NCBI GenBank assembly: GCA_942159475.1
Contig: OW804097.1
Span: forward strand, 10,107,172 to 10,171,171
From: Sthenelais limicola
Lineage: Eukaryota > Annelida > Polychaeta > Phyllodocida > Sigalionidae
Direction of reading: 5' to 3'
Length of the DNA: 64,000 bases
The notes beneath the pieces were generated by a model. That model saw only the letters and a list, made by a program, of their open reading frames with translations. It had not been told where the DNA came from and did no database searches. Both the position numbers and the translations under genes were made by a program. Of this stretch, positions 1 to 9,608 are shown piece by piece. Each line of letters starts with the position of its first letter. Positions within the stretch are counted from its first letter, which is position 1.

Positions 1-430
1 ATGGCCATACCAGGGAATGTATTCATTTGCCAAATAGTGAGCTATATTTTTAGCTGCCTTGGTGGGTATGGGTTTGCTAGCATGATCTATTTCCATTATA
101 ATATATGTGTTCCCTTGATCAGAGACTGGGAAGGCACCACAGACATCCATTCCCATTATCTGTCCTGGGTACCTTGCTATGGGCATAGCTGTAGGAGGTA
201 CACACTCCTGTCCAACTTCTGACTTCCAACTAGCACATTTTGTCAAAACATTGTATGTATCGCTTCTCATAGTGGGCCATTTTTAGGCCTCTTGGATCCT
301 ATCCAATGTTTTTCTCATGCCCTGATGGCCTATCTTGGTGTGAGCAAGCCTCACTACTCGATACCTAGCTGAGGGGGGCAAGACCAAACGGGGGTAGGCT
401 GGCTAACCTTGGGGAGGAATTAGAGTAAAG
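1..430 (-). pseudogene. Ty3/gypsy-type integrase fragment, decayed, runs off left edge
   Basis: Read on the minus strand, about 430 to 1 encodes a retroviral-type integrase: a linker with LVLPPSARYRVVRLAH, an HHCC zinc-finger-like block (HTKIGHQG, then a single recognisable Cys in LTKCASW), and the start of the DDE core with the first Asp in GMDVCGAFP followed by IDHASK. The rest of the core lies beyond base 1. The reading frame has a stop (TAA) near 287-289, just before WPTMRSD, and another near 410, so this copy is dead. The family inserts LTR-retrotransposon cDNA into host DNA. The short open stretch on the same strand at about 1960-2060 may be its separated N-terminal side, split by the LINE at 449-1955; that link is inference. 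Confidence 0.7.
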
Positions 431-448
431 GGCATGCCAACAATTATG

Positions 449-1955
449 GCATTGTTTGTTTGTTTGTTTGTTTAACTTTTATTCATCAATGATGCTTCAG
501 CCGGACTCCTCCGTACAATTTTTGGAGATTTTCTTGCCGTACTGAATTACAATTTTTTTAATACAAGATAAATAAGAGAACAATCACCAATAAGTCAACG
601 CCTTTAGAGGTGTCTCTTATTAATTCTGGTTTAGGAGTAATTATTCAGGGTATTCATTTTTTGCTAGATGGTATAACAGGTGTGTATGTACAAGTATATA
701 CAAATAACGCGCTTGTACTGAAATGTACTAATTGTATAGGATGGTTTATACATATTCAAAGAGTCTGTGGAATTCCGACTCTCAAGTTTTGGTAACATGG
801 TTTACTACTTTAGTTATCATCTCCAGTTCTTTTACTGGATAATTATAGTTTACATATTATTGACTGCTGCTGCTGCCGGGGGGGGGGGGGGGTAGGGGGT
901 CGGGGGTTGTCCATCATCACTCACCAACCAAACAACGATACGGTCAGATTATTTATTTGTTTAATATAAAAAGTCTACATCATTCCAAATATGTTGGATT
1001 TTTATCTGGTTAGAAAATCGTTTAGGAGTATCTATATTTTGATATCTCGTTTCCAGTTTATTCCAATATAGGGGAATTTTGTAATATATAGAGTTCCGTA
1101 CTAACTCACTATGTGGTAGAGGGCATCTGAAGATTATTCGGTTTGGCTGATGCTGTCTGGTGGGTAATATTCTGTCATCTATATGCCTACGGAGCTTCCT
1201 CATTCTATATCCTTGTTGGAGCAGGTGTAACCTCCTCTGCTTCAAGGGAAGTAGATTGAAGGTTTGGTGAAAGTGCCTAACGCATTGATATTTATTTGTT
1301 CTAGTAATAATTCGGAGGGCTTTGTTTTGGAGTGTTTGGAGGGCTGTTAATTTTGATTTGGCTGCTGAGTCGAAAAATATATCTGATTGATCTAGTAATG
1401 GAAGTATTGAAGTTTTGTATATCTGGGCACTCAAATTTTGGTTCAATCTACCTCTCAGGTGTTTCAGTAACCAGAGTTTATGCGAGACTTTTTTCTTTAT
1501 GGAGGCTAGATGTTTACTATAGTTTAGGGAACCGTCAACGATAGTTCCCAGGTATTTGTATTCATCTACCTCCTGTAAAACTATTTCTCCTAGATTTAAC
1601 TCATAAGCAGAAGATTCAGTTTTCCACTTAGACCTCCGGGTAGGCCTGTCAAGAAAAGTAGTGACCTTTGATTTGTCTTCATTTAGAGAAATCTTGTTTT
1701 TTCTGCACCATAGTATTACGCTGTTTAGGTCGTTTTGTATATGGTCAGTTAGGTCTTTCATGTTTTTATTTGATTGCGATATTATGGTGTCATCCGAAAA
1801 AAGTTGGACTTTTGAGTGTTTGATATGATTGGGGAGATCATTAATATAAAGTAGGAAGAGTATGGGTCCCAAGGTGGTGCCTTGGGGGACACCACATTTC
1901 ATAGTTTTGGGGGAGGATAGCTTATTGTTGACAAAGACGTTTTGGGTTCTCCCTT
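449..1955 (-). mobile_element. 5'-truncated non-LTR retrotransposon (LINE)
   Basis: A minus-strand LINE fragment. Its 3' end is the (CAAA)n tail seen as TTTG repeats at 449-472. It then has about 500 bp of 3' untranslated sequence that includes a 14-base G run near 880-893, and the C-terminal half of reverse transcriptase. Homology stops abruptly near 1950, as expected for incomplete target-primed reverse transcription. The flanks are fragments that look like gypsy integrase, so the LINE probably landed in an older LTR element. Confidence 0.75.
961..1950 (-). CDS. LINE reverse transcriptase, C-terminal half
   Basis: The open frame from the stop at 961 upstream to about 1950 encodes the palm, thumb and C-terminal part of a non-LTR reverse transcriptase. 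Motifs in order are RTQNVFVNNK (the usual lead-in), GVPQGTTLGPILFLLYINDL (motif B), FSDDT (catalytic motif C), SLNEDKSK, and EYKYLGTIVDG. An ATG at 1902 lies inside the domain and is not a true start, because homologous residues continue upstream of it. The motif C box reads F-S-D-D rather than the commoner F/Y-A-D-D. The endonuclease and fingers domains are missing, so this is a partial, non-autonomous copy. The style resembles CR1, L2 or Jockey-like elements, but the clade cannot be fixed by eye. Confidence 0.85.
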   Translation of the reverse strand, partial: RTQNVFVNNKLSSPKTMKCGVPQGTTLGPILFLLYINDLPNHIKHSKVQLFSDDTIISQSNKNMKDLTDHIQNDLNSVILWCRKNKISLNEDKSKVTTFLDRPTRRSKWKTESSAYELNLGEIVLQEVDEYKYLGTIVDGSLNYSKHLASIKKKVSHKLWLLKHLRGRLNQNLSAQIYKTSILPLLDQSDIFFDSAAKSKLTALQTLQNKALRIITRTNKYQCVRHFHQTFNLLPLKQRRLHLLQQGYRMRKLRRHIDDRILPTRQHQPNRIIFRCPLPHSELVRNSIYYKIPLYWNKLETRYQNIDTPKRFSNQIKIQHIWNDVDFLY

Positions 1956-2080
1956 CTCCTCCACCCCCAGTTGGAATTCATCCATTTCCCTCTGTTCTGT
2001 TTTGGATAGAAGAGTTGGTCTTAGCTGTGTCTTCGGATAACTCTGATCTATTGCACTGAGGTACTTCCATACTTCCAATG

Positions 2081-2662
2081 ACCTTGACCTGGTATGAAGG
2101 TCAACTGAAGGTTATACTCTTTAGAAATTATACTTCATCTTTGATGTTTTCCATACATAGATACTAAACCAACGAAAATTGACAATTTCAGCCGTGTATA
2201 GCTAAATATAGCAATTTCCCAGATTTGACCTTGAGAATATGACCTTGACCTTGGTTCAAGGTCATAATAAACTAAGACATGATTAAGCCCTAATTGGCAT
2301 GTATGTAATATCAGATGAATGAGCAACATTAAATGTATGGTTGCTGAACCTTTATTTGAATGTAGAAAAGATCTCACCTTGCACTATTTTAGTTAGGCTT
2401 TCTTCCATAGAAATGCATAAAAACGCAACTGACTATTTTTTATATCGGCAGCAATAGATTTAGTTAAAATAGGTCTGTATGGACAAATAGAGTATGAATA
2501 CAGAGCTGTTGACCTAGGGAACAATAGTTAGTAGATCACAAGGTATTTATATATAACATGAGGTTTCAGTAGCAATTGAAACAACAGTATATCAACAAAA
2601 ATTACTAAAATCTCAACTTTGACCTTCAAAATGGTGACCTTGACCTTTGTCAAGGTCACCAA
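2081..2662. promoter_or_regulatory. Clusters of AGGTCA/TGACCT half-sites
   Basis: TGACCT or AGGTCA recurs at about 2081-2110, 2224-2268 and 2617-2662, often as direct repeats or as TCAAGGTCA. This is the nuclear-receptor half-site, and TCAAGGTCA fits monomer binders of the ERR/NR5A type. The setting looks repetitive, so the motif may be a property of an interspersed repeat and not host regulation. No gene is visible nearby. The rest of 2060-3375 holds nothing I can name. Confidence 0.3.
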
Positions 2663-3369
2663 GTAATTGTCTGCAAACAGCCCTTACATATACCATTCAT
2701 ATTGTCAAGTTTGGTAACATTCCTGACAAAAGGATACAAGTTATACTCTAAATACCTTATTTTGAAAATAATGATACCCTGTTGCCATGGAAACGCATAT
2801 ATTTTCAATTCAAAGGGTGATCTCACTTGTGTCTTTGGATAAAAAGATTTCTATAACCCTAAGGTACACTTATGCCAAAGGGGATATTTGTAGCATGACT
2901 TGAAGTATAAAGTCACTTAACCCACCCACTAATAGGCTAAGTACATATTGCATAGGCTAGATAGGTGTGCACATGATTACATGTGGGCGAATTCAGCAAA
3001 TCGTGTCGTTTTGAGACTGATAGATATAAGATAAGAAATAAATTATATCAATTCATGATAGAAATATCTAATCGTCTGACATAAATCTGAACAGATAATA
3101 GTTTGCGGTACGGTAGCCCATAGGCCAATACGAATTAAGTGGGGTAACGTTGGTAAATTTGTGATTATTTATTTGCTGAAATTTATTGTGTAGCCTATCA
3201 AGATATATCCTGCCATCGTGGCTTGCTTATATTATCTGCATGACTACCTTGATTTTTAATTTTGTTTTATTAGTTTCACATTTTTCTCATTCGGTAGTAT
3301 AAACCACACATAGGCCTAGTCATACTGCATAAAAAAGAATATTTCTGAACAATAGACACTCTAACCCTC

Positions 3370-3500
3370 AGTTCAGATAAGATAAGATAAGAAAATCTTT
3401 TATTTGAAATTAGCTGAATACATAAGAAGAAGATGACAAATAGGTCGACATGTCTATATGAAACGAGTTTTGTTCCATTTCTACCGACAGTTACCTTTAA
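3370..3500 (-). mobile_element. Retroelement 3' end with (GATAA)n tail
   Basis: GATAA repeats run directly into ATCTTTTATTTG, which on the minus strand is an AATAAA-type signal followed by a pentanucleotide tail. About 130 bp matches the copy at 16805-16980 (both have GACAAATAGGTC...ATGTCT...TATGAAA and GCCGACAGTTACC-like blocks), so the two are the same family. Confidence 0.55.
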
Positions 3501-3527
3501 TTTGGATAGATTTATATCGGTATGGTA

Positions 3528-3735
3528 CGGTATGATAAGAATGGTATGTCAGTTTACTCCGCTAATCAGTTTCCTGGCCTAGCACCCCGATGTTTAAATG
3601 GGAATATAATCACTATAATGGGACATTTTGCGGTCTTAATGGAATTATAATGGCACTTTGCGGTTTGAGGCGAGAGGCTTTCCCTCCGTTTGAAGGGGCT
3701 CTCTCATGTTTGGGCCTAGACTGTAGAGGGGTTGG
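3528..3735 (+). repeat. Interspersed repeat family R1
   Basis: A roughly 200-bp repeat that recurs at 5825-5960, 8765-8958, 12790-12955 (reverse), 19160-19335 (reverse) and 54415-54515. Shared blocks are AATGGTATGTCAGT, GGAATTATAATGGCACTTTG, GGCGAGAGGCTTTCCCTCC and TGGGCCTAGACTG. Inside each copy a short module (GGxATATAATGG then TTTGCGGT) occurs twice in tandem. No RNA polymerase III boxes or tail were recognised, so its class is unknown. Confidence 0.6.
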
Positions 3736-4074
3736 AGCTTTAATAGTACACCTGTTAGTTAAAGTTGCACTCGCAGCAAACGTCGGTCAAGAACTAACTA
3801 TTTTCTACTCAATTTTTTTCTTTTTTTTGTATTTTTTTTTTGCATTTTTTTATTATTATTCTTTCTTCCATTCTTTTCCAACCCATCTAAAGGTCATTTG
3901 ACCAAAGTTTTGGAGGATTTTGTTTCAGTTGATTTTGCCACTTGACTTCTAAAACGTCCCCATTTGTATTTGGAGGACCGTGCAGCCCGATTCCTTTCTC
4001 ACGATGGTTATACTTATTATATTATTTATACCTCACGGACGCCGTTTTTTCTTGGCCGACTCAAACTCAAATTC

Positions 4075-4200
4075 TTGTAAACATGTAACAGCAGCAGAAT
4101 ATTAATAAATTTAGTCCTATTAGTATAAGTCATAATATGAGTAAATTTGGTAAGACTGTGTTTGTACCAATAGCTGAGAATACACCTTTAAAACAAAGGT
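4075..4200 (+). repeat. Single dispersed copy of the SDR intron-4 satellite unit
   Basis: Carries AACAGCAGCAGAATATT, AGTCATAATATGAGTAA, then TTTGGTAAGA and TGAGAATACA. These match the last unit and the downstream edge of the 70-bp tandem array at 57391-58150, including sequence beyond the array. Confidence 0.6.
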
Positions 4201-4219
4201 TTCTACCGTGAGTACATGT

Positions 4220-4454
4220 GGGTCAGATTTTCAGAAAATGTACAATTCAACTTCGCCCATCTTCTCAAATAACCCAAATTTCAGACCAAAATAAAGTTCA
4301 AAATACAGTTCAACCTAACCAAACTGATTGTTATAATCAATGCAATGCCGAATATACTCGAATTTACCTAGTATTGACTAAATTATAGCCTAATTTAGCA
4401 GAATTTACTAAATGTGTAGAGCTGCCAATTGTACATTTTCTGAAAATCTGACCC
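4220..4454 (-). mobile_element. MITE-A copy
   Basis: Full-length, about 235 bp, with both inverted ends (GGGTCAGATTTTCAGAAA and its complement). The interior is of the subtype with CAAACxGATTG. The flanks are ATGT and ACAT, so no clean duplication is left. Confidence 0.85.
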
Positions 4455-4939
4455 ACATACACATACACACGTGTTAGAGCTTGAGACGTTAGCTTTCACA
4501 GCAAGCAGCAAACATTGACAGGTGCAAGCCTAGCTATGGTGTGTAACCTACTATAATTGGTTAAAATAAGGTTTTATTTGACTCGAATATCATATAACTC
4601 TGGTTTACTTTAAGAGTTTTGGATATAGTTCCGACACGATTTGAATTTTTATAGCACCCCACTTATTGTACCTCTCATATGGAATGCGCATATAATAAAT
4701 TAGAATATAATAGTTCTGCTTCACTTACTTCACTTGCTTATTAATCAGAATAAGATGGAATAAAATAAATTATGTGCACCATGAAATATCAAGTACATAA
4801 TCATTCATAACCGTTGTACATATATTCTATATAATATTTCAATTATTACCATCCAAAATATGATCTGCGAGAGCCAAGACTGGCCAAGCTCACTGGCCAA
4901 GCTTTCATACAGCAGACTAGACCACAACTCGCTCCAACT

Positions 4940-5171
4940 GGGTCAGATTTTCAGAAAATGTACAATTGGCGGCTCTACACATTTAGGAAACTCCTAAATT
5001 AGGCTACACATGATGAATACCGGGTATATCTGAATATATTTGGGATCGCATTGATTCAAAGTATCAGTTCTGTTATGTTAAACTGCATTTTGAAGCTAAT
5101 TTTTGTCTTAAATGTGGGTTATTTGAGAGGATTTGTGAAGGTGAATTGTACATTTTCTGAAAATCTGACCC
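4940..5171 (+). mobile_element. MITE-A copy with AACT duplication
   Basis: Both inverted ends are present. The flanking tetranucleotide AACT occurs immediately outside each end. Because AACT is not palindromic, it shows a 4-bp duplication and not an extension of the inverted repeat. Confidence 0.9.
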
Positions 5172-5230
5172 AACTGCTCTGTTGGCAAGGCTTCCTATTA
5201 TAGAGTGTACCCGGTGCACGGGGCTGGTGT

Positions 5231-5467
5231 GGGTCAGATTGTCAGACAATGTACAATTGGTAGCTCTACACATTTAGTAAAATATATGCTTAATTAGGCT
5301 GAAAAATGATAAATACCGGGTATATCTGGGTATACTTTGTATTCTGTTGTTTTAAAATATCGGTTCTGCTATATTAAACTGTATTTTGAAACTAATTTCT
5401 GTCTTAAATTTGGGTTATTTGAAAGGATTGGTGAAAGTGAGTTGTACATTTTCTGACGATCTGACCC
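5231..5467 (+). mobile_element. MITE-A copy
   Basis: Both ends are present, with small changes (GATTGTCAGAC at the left, ACGATCTGACCC at the right). The flanks GTGT and TTGT are an imperfect duplication. It lies only 60 bp from the preceding copy. Confidence 0.85.
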
Positions 5468-5520
5468 TTGTATCAGTTAAGGAAAGCGATCTTTTTGTGG
5501 GAATTCCTTCACCTGAATAC

Positions 5521-5756
5521 GGGTAAGATTTTCAGAAAATGTACAATTGGTAGCTGTATACATTTAGTAAATTCTGCTAAATTCTGCTGCAATTTGGTCA
5601 ATACCAGTTAAATTCGAGTATATTTGGCATTGCATTGATTCTAGCAATCTGTTTGGTTAGGCTGAACTGTAATTTGAACTTTATTTTCGTCTGAAATTTG
5701 AGTTATTTGAGAAGATTGGCGCAGTTAAATTGTACATTTTTCTGAAAATTTGACTC
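5521..5756 (+). mobile_element. MITE-A copy with ATAC duplication
   Basis: Ends GGGTAAG...TTGACTC, diverged by single bases. ATAC lies directly outside both ends. Confidence 0.85.
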
Positions 5757-5824
5757 ATACATGTAGGAAGGAAGGACCTTGCTGCGTCCAATTCCCAGCT
5801 TCTATTAATAGCTTAGATACACAA

Positions 5825-5960
5825 TGGCGGGTAGAAACTGTTGTTTCTCGCTCCAAACTGCAACATGCCATTAGAATCTCATTATCCTATTCCAGGGCCA
5901 GCGCAATAGGCGTCCAATCGCTGACATATACTTTTGTTATCAAATCTGAGAGGAAGTGAC
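5825..5960 (-). repeat. R1 repeat, diverged
   Basis: Contains CTCCAAACTGCAAxATGCCATTAGAAT and AATAGGCGTCCAATCGCTGACATA-like blocks shared with the copies at 19160-19335 and 12790-12955. Confidence 0.5.
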
Positions 5961-6022
5961 CTAATCTATCTCATTTCCCTTGCCGTTTATCACATTATCA
6001 GTATAGTCCACAATCTTGTATG

Positions 6023-6632
6023 TGGGTCAGATTTTCAGAAAATGTACAATCTTTTTTTTGTTTTTAAAAGTTTTTATTCAGTCTACCAACAGATTCTTTC
6101 TTCATACGGGGTCGATCACACTGTTTTACATCGTACCCTCTCTTTTCCTGGAATTGGTATTTATTTAAACGTGAAGATTGAGAAATAAAAGAGAAAATAT
6201 TAGCTTCATGCGCATAGAAATGGTCTTTTTTGTTAATAAAATATGACATGTACAGAGAATGATTATTTGGTAACGTTCAAGGTTTGTGTACGGAGTATGA
6301 CACTTTGGTAGCCAGTCAAGACAAATTACTCTGATTTAAAATTTGTTGTCTAAAAGATTTATGTACCGGGAATGACTTCTTGGCAGCACACAGGCTATAC
6401 ATTTGATATGAGAAAATGTACAATTGGCAGCTCTTCACATTTAGTAAATTCTGCTAAATTAGGCTGCAACTTGTTCAATACTAGTTAAATTCGAGTATAT
6501 TCGACATTACAGTGATTCTAGCAAACTGTTTGGTTAGGTTGAACTGGATTTTGAAGCTCATTTTTGTCTTAAATGTGGGTTATTTGAGAGGATTGGGGAA
6601 GGCGAATTGTACATTTTCTGAAAATCTGATCC
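6023..6632 (+). mobile_element. MITE-A copy split by a retroelement
   Basis: The left 28 bases are at 6023-6050 and the rest at 6425-6632. The intervening 360 bp is a separate retroelement that duplicated 14 bases of the MITE on insertion (6037-6050 and 6411-6424). Confidence 0.85.
6051..6410 (-). mobile_element. Retroelement nested in MITE-A, 14-bp target duplication
   Basis: Begins at the left with CTTTTTTTTG and TTTTTATTCAG (on the minus strand an AATAAA signal and A-rich tail), so it is a minus-strand element with its 3' end at 6051. AGAAAATGTACAAT repeats exactly at both borders, the signature of target-primed reverse transcription. No coding domain is recognisable in the 360 bp. Confidence 0.75.
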
Positions 6633-6810
6633 ATATGTAAACATAGCCTATAGATACTATAATTACTATAAATTTATTCGATCGTACAATCATTCTCATA
6701 ATCATGGATCAGTACTTGTAATCTATTTTTGTCCCATATAAAAACGGCGGTGGAGATAATACAACAGTATAGGTCAACTATACCAATGTCCATACATGTA
6801 CAGTATATAC

Positions 6811-6912
6811 CATCCTCCCTAGGCAGGCCCTATACTCCGCAACCATTTTCTACGTACTAGACCTAGTATGGAGTAACTCATTGCGGAATATAGGGCCTGC
6901 CTAGGGAGGATG
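6811..6912. repeat. Long hairpin, 32-bp stem
   Basis: Bases 6811-6842 pair with 6881-6912 with a single mismatch. The 38-base loop itself holds TACTAG/CTAGTA. Pairing continues outward through GTATATAC with one bulge. It could be a small fold-back element or a hairpin RNA. Confidence 0.8.
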
Positions 6913-7091
6913 AGTATATATATATATACATGTTGATTCGCTATGCTACAGATCTCTATTTTGAATGTATAACAAAACAAACTCATTCTGTTATATACAC
7001 GTCATCTGAACGATTTATAAATGGATCCATTTAAATTCTTTTATTTCCTGACCCATAGCTTAGTAGGTTCTTTGTTTATCTTAAGTCTCAT

Positions 7092-7134
7092 AAACTACAA
7101 ATGTTTTTTTGTTTTTTTAAAAACTACAAATGTT
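7092..7134 (-). mobile_element. Tail-only retrotransposition scar
   Basis: AAACTACAAATGTT occurs at 7092-7105 and 7121-7134 and flanks only 15 bases of TTTTTGTTTTTTTAA. This is a target duplication around a poly(A) tail (minus strand) with no element body. Confidence 0.7.
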
Positions 7135-7262
7135 GTCCAGATGTTGCAATCTGTTTTACCTTACGGTACATTTAAATTGCAAGTCATGGTTTGTTTAAAT
7201 TCGCCAAATATCGACACTCTGTTTCCTTACTTGCATTTTAGCTTGGGGTCTATAACATATAA

Positions 7263-7412
7263 CAGGTTGTATGTATGAACAATCACACGATTATTTGTTT
7301 AATGAAAACGTTATTGATCTGGGGGCGTTTACATAATGTAGACGCCCCCAGATCAATAACGTTTTCATGAAAAAAAAAAGAAATCTTGTGATTGTTCATT
7401 GTGATTGTTCAT
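7263..7412. repeat. Fold-back element with about 70-bp arms
   Basis: The inner arms 7303-7334 and 7336-7367 are complementary with one mismatch and one spacer base. Pairing resumes outside an A-rich bulge (7370-7381) with ATGAACAATCACA against its complement. In the right arm the 13-base TGTGATTGTTCAT is duplicated. Confidence 0.8.
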
Positions 7413-7423
7413 ACAACCTATAT

Positions 7424-7658
7424 GGGTCAGATTTTCAGAAAATGTACAATTGGCAGCTCTATATATTTAGTAAATTCTGCTAAATTAGGCTGCAATTTGG
7501 CCAATACTAGGTAAATTCGAGTATATACAGCATTGCATTGATTCTAGCAATCGGTTTGGTTAGGTTGAACTGTATTTTGAACTTTATTTTCGTCTGAAAT
7601 TTGGGTTATTTTAGAACATTGGCGAAGTTGAATTGTACATTTTCTGAAAATCTTACCC
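7424..7658 (+). mobile_element. MITE-A copy with ATAT flanks
   Basis: Both ends are present (right end CTTACCC). ATAT lies at both borders. The left border abuts the fold-back element at 7263-7412. Confidence 0.85.
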
Positions 7659-7686
7659 ATATATGGCTTATAGGGAACATACATGT

Positions 7687-7921
7687 AGGTCAGATCTCCA
7701 GAAAATGTACAATCGGCAGCTCTACATATTTAGGAAATGCTGCTAAATTGGGCTGGAAAATGGCCAATACTAGGTATATCTGAATATATTCGGTATTGAC
7801 TTGATTCAGACAATCTGTTTGGTTATGTTGAACTGTATTTTGAACTGAATTTTTGTCTTAAATTTGGGTTATTTAATAGAATTGGTGAAGGTGAATTGTA
7901 CATTTTCTGAAGATTTCACCC
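7687..7921 (+). mobile_element. MITE-A copy with ATGT duplication, mixed ends
   Basis: The left end is AGGTCAGATCTCCAG, and the right end is the alternative form TCTGAAGATTTCACCC. ATGT lies directly outside both. Confidence 0.85.
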
Positions 7922-8105
7922 ATGTATATATACATAGATGGTTTTTCAATTCTTTAATTAATGTGCATGTTGTTTTAGGGATTTTAGAAGGGTAAAAACA
8001 GGTTTTTTTTAGCTTGGTAAGATGATCTTTTGAAATCTACACATGAAAACGGACCTAAAAATATCTCTTACCATCTCCAAACATTTCTTCACCTTACTCG
8101 ACATT

Positions 8106-8197
8106 TTAAATATCAATGTTTTTTTTTGTTTTTAAAAGGTTTTATTCAACATATCCTGCCGACTAGGCTCATACAATTCTAATTAAATATCAATGTT
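8106..8197 (-). mobile_element. 62-bp retroelement 3' end with 15-bp target duplication
   Basis: TTAAATATCAATGTT occurs at 8106-8120 and 8183-8197. Between them lies a T tract followed by GGTTTTATTCAACATATCC and TAGGCTCATACAATTCTAA. The same short 3' end recurs at 16473-16535 and, more diverged, near 11604, 11868 and 15636. Confidence 0.75.
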
Positions 8198-8324
8198 GTT
8201 GTGTACATGTATGTCAAATGCATTCTGGGAGAATTTAGGAGTGAAATATTTGGTCGATTCAACTGGGCACCCATTTATATAAGACCGGGTCATGAGTTAA
8301 TTCAATATCCCTGGTTGAATATAT

Positions 8325-8682
8325 GGGTCAGATTTTCGGAAAATGTACAATTGGCAGCTCTACACATTTAGGAAATTCTGCTAAATTAGGCTGAAAAATG
8401 AAGAATACTGGTTACAAAAGACTGATGGAAGAAAATATTTACTAGAAAGAAAGGATATTGTGATCCCTATTTCTGGATTTTTTACTTATATATATACTCC
8501 TGTGATTGATTGGAATTATTCAACGAAAATGGTTGTATATCTGAGTATATTTGGTATAGGATTGATTTAAAATATCAGTTCTTTGATGTTAAACTGTTTT
8601 TTGAAGCTCATTTCTGTCTTAAATGTGGGCTATTTGAGAGGATAGGTGAAGGCGAATTTTACATTTTCTGAAAATCTGATCC
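8325..8682 (+). mobile_element. MITE-A copy with about 120-bp insertion
   Basis: Both ends are present (right end CTGATCC). About 8409-8533 is foreign sequence in the middle, bounded by TGGTT on each side. It is unclassified. Confidence 0.75.
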
Positions 8683-8764
8683 TTATATAGAGAGAATCAA
8701 TTGTATTAAATGCATATTTTCTATTTGTATGTTAATTAATGTTTGTGGCCAACACAAATCACTC

Positions 8765-8958
8765 AGATCAGATAAGAATGGTGTGTCAGTGATTGGATGC
8801 CTGCTTCGCTAATCGGTTTTTTCCGCCTAGGAGCCTTTAATGGGAATATGATGGTATTTTGCGGTCTTAATGGAATTATAATGGCACTTTGCGGTTTGAG
8901 GCGAGAGGCTTTCCCTTCGTTTGAAGGGACTCTCTCAACTTTGGGCCTAGACTGCAAC
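8765..8958 (+). repeat. R1 repeat
   Basis: A near-complete copy of the family at 3528-3735, and highly similar to it. Confidence 0.65.
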
Positions 8959-9097
8959 GTTTAAAAAGACAACTATAGGGCAGAGTAAAATATTATATAA
9001 TGTATACGATCTCATGTTACATGCACCGTATACATATGTATACTTCAATGTAGATCTAATAGTGCCAAGATAGACTGACGAGGGTTAAAATGTATAT

Positions 9098-9331
9098 GGG
9101 TCAGATGTTCAGAAAATGTACAATTGGCAGCTGTACACATTTAGTAAATTCTGTTAAATCAGGCTGCAATTTGGTCAATACTAGGTAAATTCGAGGATAT
9201 TCCACATTGCATTGATTCTAGCAATCAGTTTGGTTAGGTTGAACTGTCTTTTGAACTTTGTTTTCGTCTGAAATTGGGTTATTTGAGAGAATTGGTGAAG
9301 GTGAATTGTACATCTTCTGACGACTTCACCC
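9098..9331 (+). mobile_element. MITE-A copy, mixed ends, ATAT flanks
   Basis: Left end GGGTCAGATGTTCAG; right end in the alternative form TCTGACGACTTCACCC. ATAT lies at both borders. Confidence 0.85.
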
Positions 9332-9373
9332 ATATAGGGAAGTCCCGGGCGCCTGGTGCAATGTCTATATATG

Positions 9374-9608
9374 GGGTCAGATCTTCAGAAAATGTACAAT
9401 TCGTCTTCACAGATCCTCTCAAATAACCTGCATTTAAGACAAAAATGAGCTTCAAAATGCAGTTTAACATAACAGAACTGATACTGTAAATCAATGCGAT
9501 ACCAAATATACTCAGATATACCCGGTAGTCATCATTTCTCAGTCTAATTTAGGAGAATTTCCTAAATCTGTAGAGCTGCCAATTGTACATTTTCTGCAAA
9601 TCTGATCC
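9374..9608 (-). mobile_element. MITE-A copy
   Basis: Both ends are present, in the subtype with AACAGAACTGATACT. It is only about 42 bp from the preceding copy. The left flank is ATATG and the right flank ATAT. The 9610-10138 stretch that follows holds nothing I can name. Confidence 0.85.

Noticed and set aside
3590..3901. 103-codon frame
   Set aside because: Composed of the R1 repeat followed by a T-rich tract; the hydrophobic tail is poly-Phe from T runs.
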